Of a DNA stretch of 64,000 nt, positions 42,171-49,632 are shown piece after piece. The position numbers were made by a program, and so were the translations under genes. Location of the stretch: the NCBI RefSeq assembly GCF_017545445.1, contig NZ_JAFWOM010000024.1, forward strand, positions 1-64,000. The letters run 5' to 3'. Source of the stretch: Fibrobacter sp. Lineage in GTDB: Bacteria > Fibrobacterota > Fibrobacteria > Fibrobacterales > Fibrobacteraceae. Position 1 is the first letter of the stretch. The number at the start of each line of letters is the position of its first letter. The notes beneath the pieces are model-generated. The model did not search any database, was not told where the DNA came from, and was given only the letters and a program-made list of their open reading frames with translations.

Positions 42171-42222
42171 GAAGGCGAGCGTTGCAAAAATGAGTTTACT
42201 CATTTTTATAATCGAGCCAAAG
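42171..42222. repeat. Hairpin element, copy with perfect AAAAATGAGT stem
   Basis: GAAGGCGAGCGTTGC, then AAAAATGAGT-TT-ACTCATTTTT (a perfect 10-bp stem), then ATAATCGAGCC. The flanks match the element at 17262 and 24238, but the hairpin sequence is entirely different. A GTCATCCTGAACGG palindrome half lies before it and AATCCAGTGAAGTCTTGG after. Confidence 0.75.
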
Positions 42223-42269
42223 AGTTGGGGCTTTAGCCCAATCCAGTGAAGTCTTGGTTATATAGAGAA

Positions 42270-42294
42270 GTCCGCTGTGCGCGGACTTTTTTTT
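42270..42294 (+). terminator. Terminator after the triple-FKBP gene
   Basis: GTCCGC/GCGGAC stem with a short loop, followed by eight T. It is separated from the gene by repeats. Confidence 0.9.
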
Positions 42295-42372
42295 GTAGGT
42301 GAGACGTAGTTGGATTTTTTGACGTGATACTATGTAGTATTTTGTTTGTAATAACAAAATAAATCGTAAATT

Positions 42373-42840
42373 TTATGCTGACAAGTATTTTTCGGGTACT
42401 TTGTAGCCGTACTTCAGGAGCTTTTGTGCATACTCTTTGTCTTGCAACCTTTGTTCGGATTCTTTGATGAGCTTACGTATTGTTTTAGCTTCTTTTCCAA
42501 ACGCAATACGGCCTACGGTCATCCAAGAAAGCAATGCAATCAATAACAGAAATGATCCGCACATATAACATGGAAATTTAAACTTGTAAGGGACAATGGT
42601 GACTGCATACCAGCAGGTAATCCATATGGTGGTGCTGAGAAGGGCTATTTTTAAATTTAGCGAAATGTTGATTTTGTTTATGTCCGTTCCGATTCCTTCA
42701 ATTGCGGGCTCGTGAACGCGCTTGTCAAGGAATTCCTTGTTACATTTGGGACAAGTGAATATCGGTGAACCATAACCAAAAGAATTCCAGTCTTCGCGGT
42801 TGATGATCGTCTTGCAATTGGGACAATAAGGTTTAAACAT
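42373..42840 (-). CDS. Zinc-ribbon membrane protein
   Basis: A 155-residue protein with two CxxC knuckles at the N-terminus (YCPNCKT and FTCPKCNKE), a zinc-ribbon of rubredoxin type. Two membrane helices follow (IALLSTTIWITCWYAVTIVP and MCGSFLLLIALLSWMTVG), then a charged C-terminal helix (IRKLIKESEQRLQDKEYAQK). It probably sits in the inner membrane with the ribbon in the cytosol. Function is not known. It is isolated between a terminator and a repeat-rich gap. Confidence 0.7.
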   Translation of the reverse strand: MFKPYCPNCKTIINREDWNSFGYGSPIFTCPKCNKEFLDKRVHEPAIEGIGTDINKINISLNLKIALLSTTIWITCWYAVTIVPYKFKFPCYMCGSFLLLIALLSWMTVGRIAFGKEAKTIRKLIKESEQRLQDKEYAQKLLKYGYKVPEKYLSA

Positions 42841-43191
42841 GTGATTGAATATAAGTTAAATATCGAGTTGAAGAACGAAAAAATGTGGAATTGCTGTTTT
42901 TACGTGAAAAATATTAAGATCAAGGTGATTTTTACGTAAATTTCGCCATTTCCCCCAAAAATGCCGTTCTACACATTTATTATCTTTAGCTACCTACTAA
43001 TAACTATTGACCAATGACTAATGACCATCACTCGGAGTGCGGTCTAGATCCTACAACCTAACCACCAACCACTAATCACTAACCACTAATTACTAATCAC
43101 TGCGCCTCAGGCGCCCCCATTGACAAAAAATCCATACCAAATATTTACACAATATAGCGACATGCGTAAGATTTAAATATTTTAATGATTG
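42841..43191. repeat. Gap with tandem array and promoter of the TIGR02147 gene
   Basis: Bases 43005-43100 hold TAATAACTATTGACCAATGA and AACCACCAACCACTAATCAC-type arrays. TTGACA at 43118 with TATTTA about 16 nt further could be the promoter of the regulator gene. The segment CATTGACAAAAAATCCATA resembles the CATTGACTTTTTATCCATAA block found before GH43 genes at 54315 and 61157. Confidence 0.5.
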
Positions 43192-44058
43192 ATGGTTACT
43201 TTTTCTGACATAGCGGATTACCGCGACTTCTTGAAGGAATTCTACGACAGGCGCAAGGTCGAGATGCCCTTCTACAGCTACCGCATGATGGGTGATAAGC
43301 TCGGGCTAGACTCCAGCTATCTCTATCGCGTATTGCAAAAGAAGCAGCACTTGCCTGCTCATGCATTACCTGCGGCTAAGGAAATCCTTGCGCTGGCTGG
43401 TCGCGAGGCCGAATACTTCGACCTCCTCTATTCTGCTGCTGTCAGCAAGGATAAGACCAAGCGCGAAGAACTTATGGCGAAAGCACTCTCGCTCCGCGAC
43501 GTGGAACGCCATTCGTTGCAAGCCGCCGAACTTAAACTCCTTGAAAACTGGTGGATTCCTGCGGTACGCGCCTACCTGGAATTGAACGGTGGAGTGGTAA
43601 ATGTCAAGCAGATTGCAAGGGACATTTGCCCGCCGATTACCGAGGATCAGGCTCTCGAAGCCATTGAAACTTTAAAGAGCGTCGGTCTCGTGAAAAAGCT
43701 TGCATCGGGTAAGCTTGCACTCACCGAAGCCCATTTGACAGTAGGGGGCCCCGAAAAGGCCAAGGCTGTGCGCAATTTCCAGCGCCAGGTGCTGAGTCTT
43801 GCGAGCGATGCGCTTGAAAACGTCCCCGTCAATGAACGCAATATTTCTACACTGACCCTTTCTGTAGATCAGTCCTGCTTCGAGGATCTCGGTGACATGT
43901 TGAGGGAATTCCGCCGCTTAGTCCAGAAAAGAGTTGACGGAGCCAAGAATCCTGATCGTGTTATGCAGCTTTCAATGGCATTTTACCCGGTAGCCCGTAA
44001 AGGAGGGGCTTCGGAAAATACTATAATAAAAGGGGAAGGTGCAGGAGATAAAAAATGA
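43192..44058 (+). CDS. TIGR02147-family protein (Fibrobacter paralogous regulator family)
   Basis: The ATG at 43192 opens MVTFSDIADYRDFLKEFYD, the usual start of TIGR02147/DUF4423 proteins, a family expanded in Fibrobacter. The first 65 residues look like a helix-turn-helix (YRMMGDKLGLDSSYLYRVLQ). The second half has a winged-helix-like segment (ITEDQALEAIETLKSVGLVK, then LASGKLALTEA) and the closing VPVNERNISTLTLSVDQSCF. These are probably DNA-binding regulators, although their targets are not known. The stop overlaps the ATG of the next lipoprotein gene (ATGA), so the two are coupled. Confidence 0.88.
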   Translation: MVTFSDIADYRDFLKEFYDRRKVEMPFYSYRMMGDKLGLDSSYLYRVLQKKQHLPAHALPAAKEILALAGREAEYFDLLYSAAVSKDKTKREELMAKALSLRDVERHSLQAAELKLLENWWIPAVRAYLELNGGVVNVKQIARDICPPITEDQALEAIETLKSVGLVKKLASGKLALTEAHLTVGGPEKAKAVRNFQRQVLSLASDALENVPVNERNISTLTLSVDQSCFEDLGDMLREFRRLVQKRVDGAKNPDRVMQLSMAFYPVARKGGASENTIIKGEGAGDKK

Positions 44059-45287
44059 TTAAACGGGCGTGGACATATAGTTTGGCGGCATTGGCCTTCT
44101 GCTATGTTGCCTGCGATAGCGGTCAAACCGCGGGATCGTCGATGGAAACGGAAAACTCCATCGCGGTGCTTACCCAGTTGGCCGATGGCACGCCTGCTGC
44201 ACGTATGGACGTTATTGTCCGCCCTGAAAATTACTTGCCGGGTGCTGACGAACTTGGCTCAGACTCCCTCTACCAGTTGCATTTCGAAACAGACGAGTGG
44301 GGCCGAGTGGTTCTGTCTGATGTCCCGACGGGCTCTTATGTCATCGAAGCTCGCAACGATTCCTTGAATTTGAAGGGATTTGCAAAGATTAAATACGTTG
44401 AAGCGGATTCGACGACTCCTCTTACAGTTGAAGTTTCTGAGCCGACCAAGGTCTCTGGTCACGTCGGTCTTCCACAGATGGTTCGCCGTTCGGCGACTGT
44501 TTCTGTGCAGGGACTGGACTACCAGGTCCCGATGGATTCTACCGGTTACTTTGAATTTGAATCGCTGCCGAGTGGCGATGTCGAAATTGTCGCGTTCGTC
44601 AACGATGCCGCAGAAGATTCTGTCACGGAATATGGCAGAATTGCGATGAACGTCGGTGGTCAGTCCGGCGAGGGCGAACTTTACCTCGGCGACTCTGCCT
44701 ACGTCAAGAAATACTTTGTATTTGATGACTTCGAGAATGGCGCGGGCGATTGGACGCCTTCGGCTTCGCATAACGCAAGTGTTAATTTTGATATAGTCTC
44801 TGCTGGACTTGACCGCAAAGGCAAGGCTGCACACTTTGTCTGTGTTCGCGATTCTGCGGCTGAATGGGATTGGGCTCTCATCGGTCGAGATCTCGGTGGC
44901 TTTGTCGATATGAGCGAACTTGATTCCATCAGGTTTTGGGCTCGCGGTTCTGTAAAGTCCCGGATTTCATTTGCGTTTGACATGCTCGTGAATACCGATT
45001 CCGTGACAAGTACGGACAATATAAAATCTTGGCGTCATTTTGATGTAGATACGGTTTGGACTCGCTATACTGTGATTCCGTCACAATTGGATACTGCGGA
45101 TAGCAATGGCGGAAACGTCGGTTGGGATGCGGTCAAGAATCGTGTGACAAAGATTAGCATCTTTGGTGCTATGGGTACTGAAGTCTGGGTTGACGATATC
45201 GAGGTCTATGGTTATGGAATCTTTGATCCGTACGCACCTGTTAAAAAAAATGCTTTGAAAAAGAGCGATTCTAAGAAAAAAGACTAG
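44055..45287 (+). CDS. Lipoprotein with carboxypeptidase-regulatory-like and carbohydrate-binding-like domains
   Basis: A 410-residue lipoprotein with lipobox CYVACD at residue 20. Residues 35-215 contain one or two CarboxypepD_reg-like beta-sandwiches (VVLSDVPTGSYVIEARNDSL, TKVSGHVGLPQMVRRSATVS, GYFEFESLPSGDVEIVAFVN). Residues 225-395 form a jelly-roll (YFVFDDFENGAGDWTPSASH ... SIRFWARGSVKSRISFAFDM ... ISIFGAMGTEVWVDDIEVYG), like CBM11/CIA30 galactose-binding folds. A lysine-rich tail ends it. It probably sits in the outer membrane and binds glycan. Co-translation with the TIGR02147 protein suggests that the pair forms a sensing or regulatory unit. Confidence 0.8.
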   Translation: MIKRAWTYSLAALAFCYVACDSGQTAGSSMETENSIAVLTQLADGTPAARMDVIVRPENYLPGADELGSDSLYQLHFETDEWGRVVLSDVPTGSYVIEARNDSLNLKGFAKIKYVEADSTTPLTVEVSEPTKVSGHVGLPQMVRRSATVSVQGLDYQVPMDSTGYFEFESLPSGDVEIVAFVNDAAEDSVTEYGRIAMNVGGQSGEGELYLGDSAYVKKYFVFDDFENGAGDWTPSASHNASVNFDIVSAGLDRKGKAAHFVCVRDSAAEWDWALIGRDLGGFVDMSELDSIRFWARGSVKSRISFAFDMLVNTDSVTSTDNIKSWRHFDVDTVWTRYTVIPSQLDTADSNGGNVGWDAVKNRVTKISIFGAMGTEVWVDDIEVYGYGIFDPYAPVKKNALKKSDSKKKD

Positions 45288-45296
45288 TTTTATCCA

Positions 45297-45407
45297 TTAT
45301 TGACATTTTATCCATGAGACCTGCGGTTTGCCGTGGGTCTTTTTTTGCATGCGGAAATAGTTTTATTCAAGAGGTTGACCGTGTGAGGTCAGTCCAAAGG
45401 AGTGTGT
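45297..45407 (+). promoter_or_regulatory. Conserved leader of GH43 gene 1, including a terminator/attenuator-like hairpin
   Basis: TTGACATTTTATCCATGAG at 45300 and GGAAATAGTTTTA near 45354 match the leaders of two other GH43 genes. In this copy a perfect 10-bp stem with a T run (45317-45346) lies between them. TTGACC-GTGTGA-GGTCAG near 45375-45391 can form a hairpin just before the AAAGGAG ribosome site. Confidence 0.55.
45317..45346 (+). terminator. Strong terminator of the TIGR02147-lipoprotein operon
   Basis: AGACCTGCGG and CCGTGGGTCT pair over 10 bp (with two G-T wobbles) around TTTG, followed by seven T. It lies 30 nt past the lipoprotein stop and 60 nt before GH43 gene 1. Confidence 0.9.
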
Positions 45408-47633
45408 ATGAATATCAAACGTTTGGCTACATTGGGTTTGCTTGCGGGTTTTGGTGTGAACGCGCTTGCAGATAACCCGATTTCTAGTTACCATTATCTG
45501 GCGGACCCATCGGCGGCTTCTGATGGTGATACGTTTTACATCTTGACCGACGTCGATGACTACAACAACCAGACGAACTGGAATTACGACATTGTCGGCC
45601 TTTACGCCTTTACGTCCGAAGACATGAAGAACTGGACTGATCACGGCATGATTTTCCGCTCCAGGCGTGAATTTGGGAATTACCCGAACAACACTTGGGC
45701 TTCGGGCATCGCCGTCAAGAATGGCAAGGTCTACATTGTTTACCCTGATGGTGCAAGCGGCGTGGGTATGATTACCGCCCCAAGCATTGACGGCCCTTAT
45801 ACCGACCCTGTCAAGGAAACTCATGGAGTCAATAGAATTGCGGGTGGCGGCAGCCTTATCGGTAGCTGCGACGGCATTGCCCACTGCTTTGATCCGGGCA
45901 TTTTGATCGACGACGATGGTACGGGTTACGTGATTTTCGGTGGTGGCGAAAGCAATAGCCGCCCGTATGGCAACAACTTTGATATTATCAAGTTTACCGA
46001 GAGCAATGGCAAGATAACTTTCGACAAGAATTCTCTGAAGAAGGTTTCTTTGCCGAATTCCTTCGAAGCTCCTTACCTGCACAAGCGTAACGGAACTTAT
46101 TATTTGAGCTTCAACAACCGTAGCCAGGTGATTGACTATGGTATGTCGGACAATATTTGGGGCCCTTATACCTTTGTGGGTACGGTTATTCCGGGAATTG
46201 GCTCCGTGCCTGATGCACACGGCGAAGGCGGCAACAACCACCAGGGCTTTGCTCCGTTCAAGGATAAATGGTATGCCGTGTATCACGACCGCCGTTTGGT
46301 GACTTCTGATAACCATCCGGCAGCAACGACGCAGCAGGGCGTGCGTTCTGAAAATCCGAACTACGAAAACCACAGAAGCGTGTCCATCGACGAACTCACT
46401 TGGAATGGCGACAAGATGAACAAGCTGACCTTCACTCGTGAAGGCCCGAAGCAAATCAAGAACTTTGACCCGTACAAAACATATATAGCGACGACGAGTT
46501 CCAAGCAGATGAACATCCGTAGCCGTACGGACTGGACCAAGGGACAGCCAGTGAAGCATGTGCTGTTGCCGCTCACGAGCCGTAGCGAATCGTGGATCCG
46601 CGTGTCTGGTGTGGATTTCGGTAAAGGTGCCGAGAATCTACGCATCAAGGCTGCAAGCGTGGCCGATGGCAACAAGATTGAAATCCGCAAGGGGAGTGCA
46701 ACGGGTACACTTGCCGGTACTTGCGAGATTGCAAAGACTAGCAACAACACGACCTTTGCTGATAACGATTGCGCTTTGACGGGCCTAACCGGTGTTATCG
46801 AACAGCTCTTTTTTGTTTTCAAGGGTTCCAAGGACTCTACGATGGGAATTTTGGAATGGGAATTCCAGGGCACGAAGCGCGAACCAGAACCGCAGACTCC
46901 GTTTGGCGGCAAGGTCTGGGCGATTCCGGGCAAAATTGAAATGGAAAACTTCGACGAACCAGGTTACGGTGAAGGGAACGATTCCTATTCCGACAGCGAT
47001 GCTGATGACCACGGTGCCGAAAGCAATGGCGGCAAGAGCTACCGCGAAGGCACTGGCGTGGATATCTACAAGAAGGCTTCCGGTTATGTTGTTGGCTACA
47101 ATCAGAAAGGCGATTGGCTGGAATACACTGTAGAAGTGGCAAAAGAAGGCGACTACACGATGTTTGCTGCGGTCGCATCTGGCAGCACGAGCGGCAGCTT
47201 CAAGCTGTCTGTGGATGGAAAAGACATTACCGAAGAAATCGCTGTCCCGAAGAACGAGGGCGAAGACAACTATGACGATTTCGGCAAGGTGAAAGCGAAC
47301 GTGAAGCTCGCTGAAGGCAAGCATATTCTCCGCTTTACCGTGACTGGCGACTGGATGGACATCGACTACATTCAGTTTGCATCTGGCAAGGACGCTAAGG
47401 ACCCTGATAATCAAACGGCATTGAAGCAAGCGTTCCGCATGAACGCGAATTCCGCTGCGACATTCGATGTGTTTGATTTGACCGGCAAGAAGGTGGCTAG
47501 CTTTACGGCTCGCGGCATGGCCGAAGCCAAGAAGCTTTGGCGTGAAAATGCTCAGGTCCGCAAGACGCAGGGAATGTGCATGATTCGCAATCGCAGTACC
47601 GGCATGATAGCAAAGGTCCGCGTGACCCGCTAG
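45408..47633 (+). CDS. GH43 hemicellulase with two CBM6-type modules and sorting-like tail (paralogue 1)
   Basis: The ATG at 45408 follows AAAGGAGTGTGT. The 741-residue protein has signal peptide MNIKRLATLGLLAGFGVNAL. The GH43 five-blade propeller (residues 22-320) has the base Asp in SSYHYLADPSA, the pKa Asp in CFDPGILIDDDGTGYVIFGG and the acid Glu in FEAPYLHKRNGTYYLSF. A first beta-sandwich (about 340-480, KIEIRKGSATGTLAGTCEI) is CBM6-like. The second (about 505-640, GKIEMENFDEPGYGEG ... GDWMDIDYIQF) is a clear CBM6. The tail (about 665-741, DVFDLTGKKVASFTARGMAE) resembles type IX sorting tails. Expected activity is xylosidase or arabinofuranosidase; the specificity is not determined. Confidence 0.9.
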   Translation: MNIKRLATLGLLAGFGVNALADNPISSYHYLADPSAASDGDTFYILTDVDDYNNQTNWNYDIVGLYAFTSEDMKNWTDHGMIFRSRREFGNYPNNTWASGIAVKNGKVYIVYPDGASGVGMITAPSIDGPYTDPVKETHGVNRIAGGGSLIGSCDGIAHCFDPGILIDDDGTGYVIFGGGESNSRPYGNNFDIIKFTESNGKITFDKNSLKKVSLPNSFEAPYLHKRNGTYYLSFNNRSQVIDYGMSDNIWGPYTFVGTVIPGIGSVPDAHGEGGNNHQGFAPFKDKWYAVYHDRRLVTSDNHPAATTQQGVRSENPNYENHRSVSIDELTWNGDKMNKLTFTREGPKQIKNFDPYKTYIATTSSKQMNIRSRTDWTKGQPVKHVLLPLTSRSESWIRVSGVDFGKGAENLRIKAASVADGNKIEIRKGSATGTLAGTCEIAKTSNNTTFADNDCALTGLTGVIEQLFFVFKGSKDSTMGILEWEFQGTKREPEPQTPFGGKVWAIPGKIEMENFDEPGYGEGNDSYSDSDADDHGAESNGGKSYREGTGVDIYKKASGYVVGYNQKGDWLEYTVEVAKEGDYTMFAAVASGSTSGSFKLSVDGKDITEEIAVPKNEGEDNYDDFGKVKANVKLAEGKHILRFTVTGDWMDIDYIQFASGKDAKDPDNQTALKQAFRMNANSAATFDVFDLTGKKVASFTARGMAEAKKLWRENAQVRKTQGMCMIRNRSTGMIAKVRVTR

Positions 47634-47660
47634 TTTTAAAAACAAACATCCATCCAATCA

Positions 47661-47688
47661 GGGCTTCTCGAACGAGAAGCCCTTTTTT
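47661..47688 (+). terminator. Terminator of GH43 gene 1
   Basis: GGGCTTCTCG/CGAGAAGCCC stem with a short loop, then TTTTTTG. Confidence 0.95.
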
Positions 47689-48027
47689 GCTTATTGTCAT
47701 CCCGGCCTTGTGCCGGGATCAGTTGTTTACACTGTCATTCTGGAGGGGCTATGCCCCGATAGAATCCATTATGATTCTTTCCTGCATCGTCATCCTCGCG
47801 AAGGCGAGAATCTTTTGCATATTTCTGCTTTGGGTTTTGTCACCCCGGCTTTAGTACCGGGGCTGCTTACACATTTTCTTTCAGCATTCCCAACCACTAA
47901 CCACTAAATTTTTTTTTACAAAACAATCGCATCAATTTTTGGTCCAAAATCTCCAAAAAAGCGTGTTAATACAGTAGGAACCCTCAAAAGGGACTCCCCA
48001 AAAACACAACTTAATGGAGATTTTGCA
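47689..48027. repeat. Run of four dispersed palindromes before the Rpn gene
   Basis: GTCATCCCGGCCTTGTGCCG-type at 47697-47722, GTCATTCTGGAGGGGCTATG...ATAGAATCC at 47733-47768, GTCATCCTCGCGAAGGCGAG at 47790-47813 and GTCACCCCGGCTTTAGTACC at 47838-47863. A CCAACCACTAACCACTAA array follows at 47890-47906. The ribosome site TTAATGGAGATTTTGCA of the next gene ends the gap. Confidence 0.75.
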
Positions 48028-49029
48028 ATGATTACGGATGAAGAATTCGTCTTTGACCCGGAAACAGTAAAGAACGACATCGAAAGTGTACGCAAGAAGT
48101 TCGAGGGGCTGATGTACCTCGACCCTAGATGCGACCCTGCGTTCAAGGCGCTCTTGGACAGCGAAGATTCGCTCGTGAACTTCTTGAACGGAATCATGCA
48201 TCTTGAAGGGGATGATGCAATCCAGTCGTTGACTTACAAGATTCAGCAGGAAGAAAACTTTCGCTTGCCGGAACCTTACGGTGTCAAGTTTGACATCGGC
48301 GCCCACACCAAGGTCGGAAAGCGCATCGACGTGGAAATGCAACAGGTTAAATTGAAGGAATACATCCCGCGCATGATGATTTACAACGCGTTCTTGCTGT
48401 TGCGGGCAAAGAATGATTACAACAAGGAAATCGGCTTCCACGATCTTCCTGACGCGGAAAAGGAAAAGTTCCGTTACAAGCTGCCCGAAATTTATTCCAT
48501 CTGGATTATGGACCATCCCGTTGATTTCATGGGCAAAGGTATATACCGTGACGAAGTCGCTCTCTACAATAAATCCAACGTCGGGAAGGTTGATTGTGCT
48601 CCGATTTCATTGGAAAATAAGTATATTATTATTGACCTCACGAAGTTCGACAAGAAGTTCGAAGAACTCGAAAGCGATGAAGACCGTTGGCTTTACATCT
48701 TGAAGAACGCCGGATCGTCAAGGTCGTCGATTAAATTCGGCAATCCCGCCATCGAAGATGCCCTCAGGCGTATTGAATGCGGGACGGCAAGCGAAGAACT
48801 CTTAATCAGGCAGGCGAATATGACTGACTACATCAATGTGTGCCGTGCGGCAGTCGCCGAAAGCTATGACGACGGTTATGAAAAAGGTTGTGACAATCGT
48901 AATACAGAAATGGCTCTCGACATGCTTGCAGACAACAAGCCTATCGAGGAAATCGTCAAGTACTCGCACCTCTCCATGGAAAAAGTGCTTGAATTGCGTG
49001 ATTCGCAAGCTACGTTCTCAGCAAAATAA
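48028..49029 (+). CDS. Rpn-family PD-(D/E)XK nuclease (recombination-promoting, transposase-like)
   Basis: A 333-residue, apparently intact member of the Rpn/PDDEXK_2 family. The N-terminus has YLDPRCDPAFKALLDSEDSL and NFLNGIMHLEGDDAIQSLTY. The nuclease core is VKFDIGAHTKVGKRIDVEMQ with D89, E103 and Q105, followed by the helix YIPRMMIYNAFLLLRAK. The middle has YKLPEIYSIWIMDHPVDF. The C-terminus carries helical repeats (IEEIVKYSHLSMEKVLELRD) typical of the family. These proteins cut DNA in vitro and promote RecA-independent horizontal recombination. It is flanked on both sides by palindromic repeats and is a relative of the broken copy at 2276-2858. Confidence 0.88.
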   Translation: MITDEEFVFDPETVKNDIESVRKKFEGLMYLDPRCDPAFKALLDSEDSLVNFLNGIMHLEGDDAIQSLTYKIQQEENFRLPEPYGVKFDIGAHTKVGKRIDVEMQQVKLKEYIPRMMIYNAFLLLRAKNDYNKEIGFHDLPDAEKEKFRYKLPEIYSIWIMDHPVDFMGKGIYRDEVALYNKSNVGKVDCAPISLENKYIIIDLTKFDKKFEELESDEDRWLYILKNAGSSRSSIKFGNPAIEDALRRIECGTASEELLIRQANMTDYINVCRAAVAESYDDGYEKGCDNRNTEMALDMLADNKPIEEIVKYSHLSMEKVLELRDSQATFSAK

Positions 49030-49429
49030 GTTTTAGGCTGTGGAGTCGCGGCTTTCGCCTCAGTGTCATTCTGGAGCAAGGCGAAGCCGCCGCGATAGAA
49101 TCCACTGCGTTTTCCCCTGCATTTGTCACCCCGGCATTGTTTTAACATGTCACCTCGGATTTATTGCATTAATGCAAAACCTACGGCTCAGCTATGCCAA
49201 AGAACGAGTTCTTTGTCGCAGTGTTCGCCTTAAAGGTTTTTCTGGGGTCTGTCATTCTGGAGGCGAAGCCGATAGAATCCATTATGGTTCACTTCGTCAT
49301 CCCCGAATTTGTGACGTTCCCCACATTTTCATCTTTTTAATTACGTAAACTAAATTTTACAAAACGACAAAACATCCCATTTTCTGCGAAAAAAGGCACT
49401 TTTTGCTCCACTTTATGCGAAAATTTAAA
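49030..49429. repeat. Repeat-rich gap before the surface-protein promoter region
   Basis: GTCATTCTGGAGCAAGGCGA...GATAGAATCCAC at 49063-49105, a GTCACCCCGG half unit at 49127, and GTCATTCTGGAGGCGAAGCC...ATAGAATCC at 49250-49281. From about 49330 the DNA turns AT-rich. TGCGAAAAAAGGCACTTTTT-type sequence at 49386-49410 may be regulatory. No gene is seen. Confidence 0.6.
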
Positions 49430-49458
49430 TTGACAAGGTTTTATTTGTTTTGTAACAT
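49430..49458 (+). promoter_or_regulatory. Sigma-70-type promoter candidate of the giant surface protein
   Basis: TTGACA at 49430-49435, a 17-nt spacer, then TAACAT at 49453-49458 (two mismatches to TATAAT). Transcription would start near 49465 and give a leader of about 168 nt. It lies upstream of the sigma-54-like promoter. Confidence 0.55.
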
Positions 49459-49464
49459 TATTAT

Positions 49465-49587
49465 ATGTTTATGCTTTTTCCCATACCCTGTAGTGTGCCG
49501 AGCGCGTTCGTTGCGAACGAATTAATTGGCACGGAAATTGCGGGGGGGGGGGCTGCACTGTTGTGCAGTAGGCTGCAGGCCTACTAA
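49465..49587 (+). CDS. Possible 40-codon leader ORF across the poly-G tract (tentative)
   Basis: An ATG at 49465 opens a frame of 40 codons that reads MFMLFPIPCSVPSAF, then VANELIGTEIAGGGAALLCS, and stops at 49585. The 11-G tract is read as part of Ala-Gly-Gly-Gly-Ala, so gain or loss of one G changes the end of the peptide. There is no Shine-Dalgarno, but the ATG coincides with the predicted start site of the sigma-70-like promoter, so it could be leaderless. It may equally be chance; composition gives no decision. Confidence 0.25.
   Translation: MFMLFPIPCSVPSAFVANELIGTEIAGGGAALLCSRLQAY
49526..49552 (+). promoter_or_regulatory. Sigma-54-type promoter followed by an 11-G homopolymer
   Basis: TTGGCACGGAAATTGC at 49526-49541 matches the RpoN consensus TGGCACG-N4-TTGC exactly, with GG at 49528-49529 (-24) and GC at 49540-49541 (-12). 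Eleven G (49542-49552) fill the space from -12 to the expected start site. Palindromes flank it: GTTCG-TTG-CGAAC before, and CTGCAC/GTGCAG after. It would drive the 1240-residue surface protein gene from a leader of about 80 nt. Confidence 0.7.
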
Positions 49588-49632
49588 AAATTTCCATAAC
49601 ATAAATTCCACACATAACAAAGGATGCTTAAC

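Noticed and set aside
45300..45325. TTGACA before GH43 gene 1 as an ordinary sigma-70 promoter
   Set aside because: No acceptable -10 lies 16-18 nt downstream in any of the three leaders, so only a conserved block is claimed.
49386..49410. GGCAC...TTGC upstream of the surface gene as a second sigma-54 promoter
   Set aside because: Only 8 nt separate GG and GC instead of 10, so spacing is wrong.
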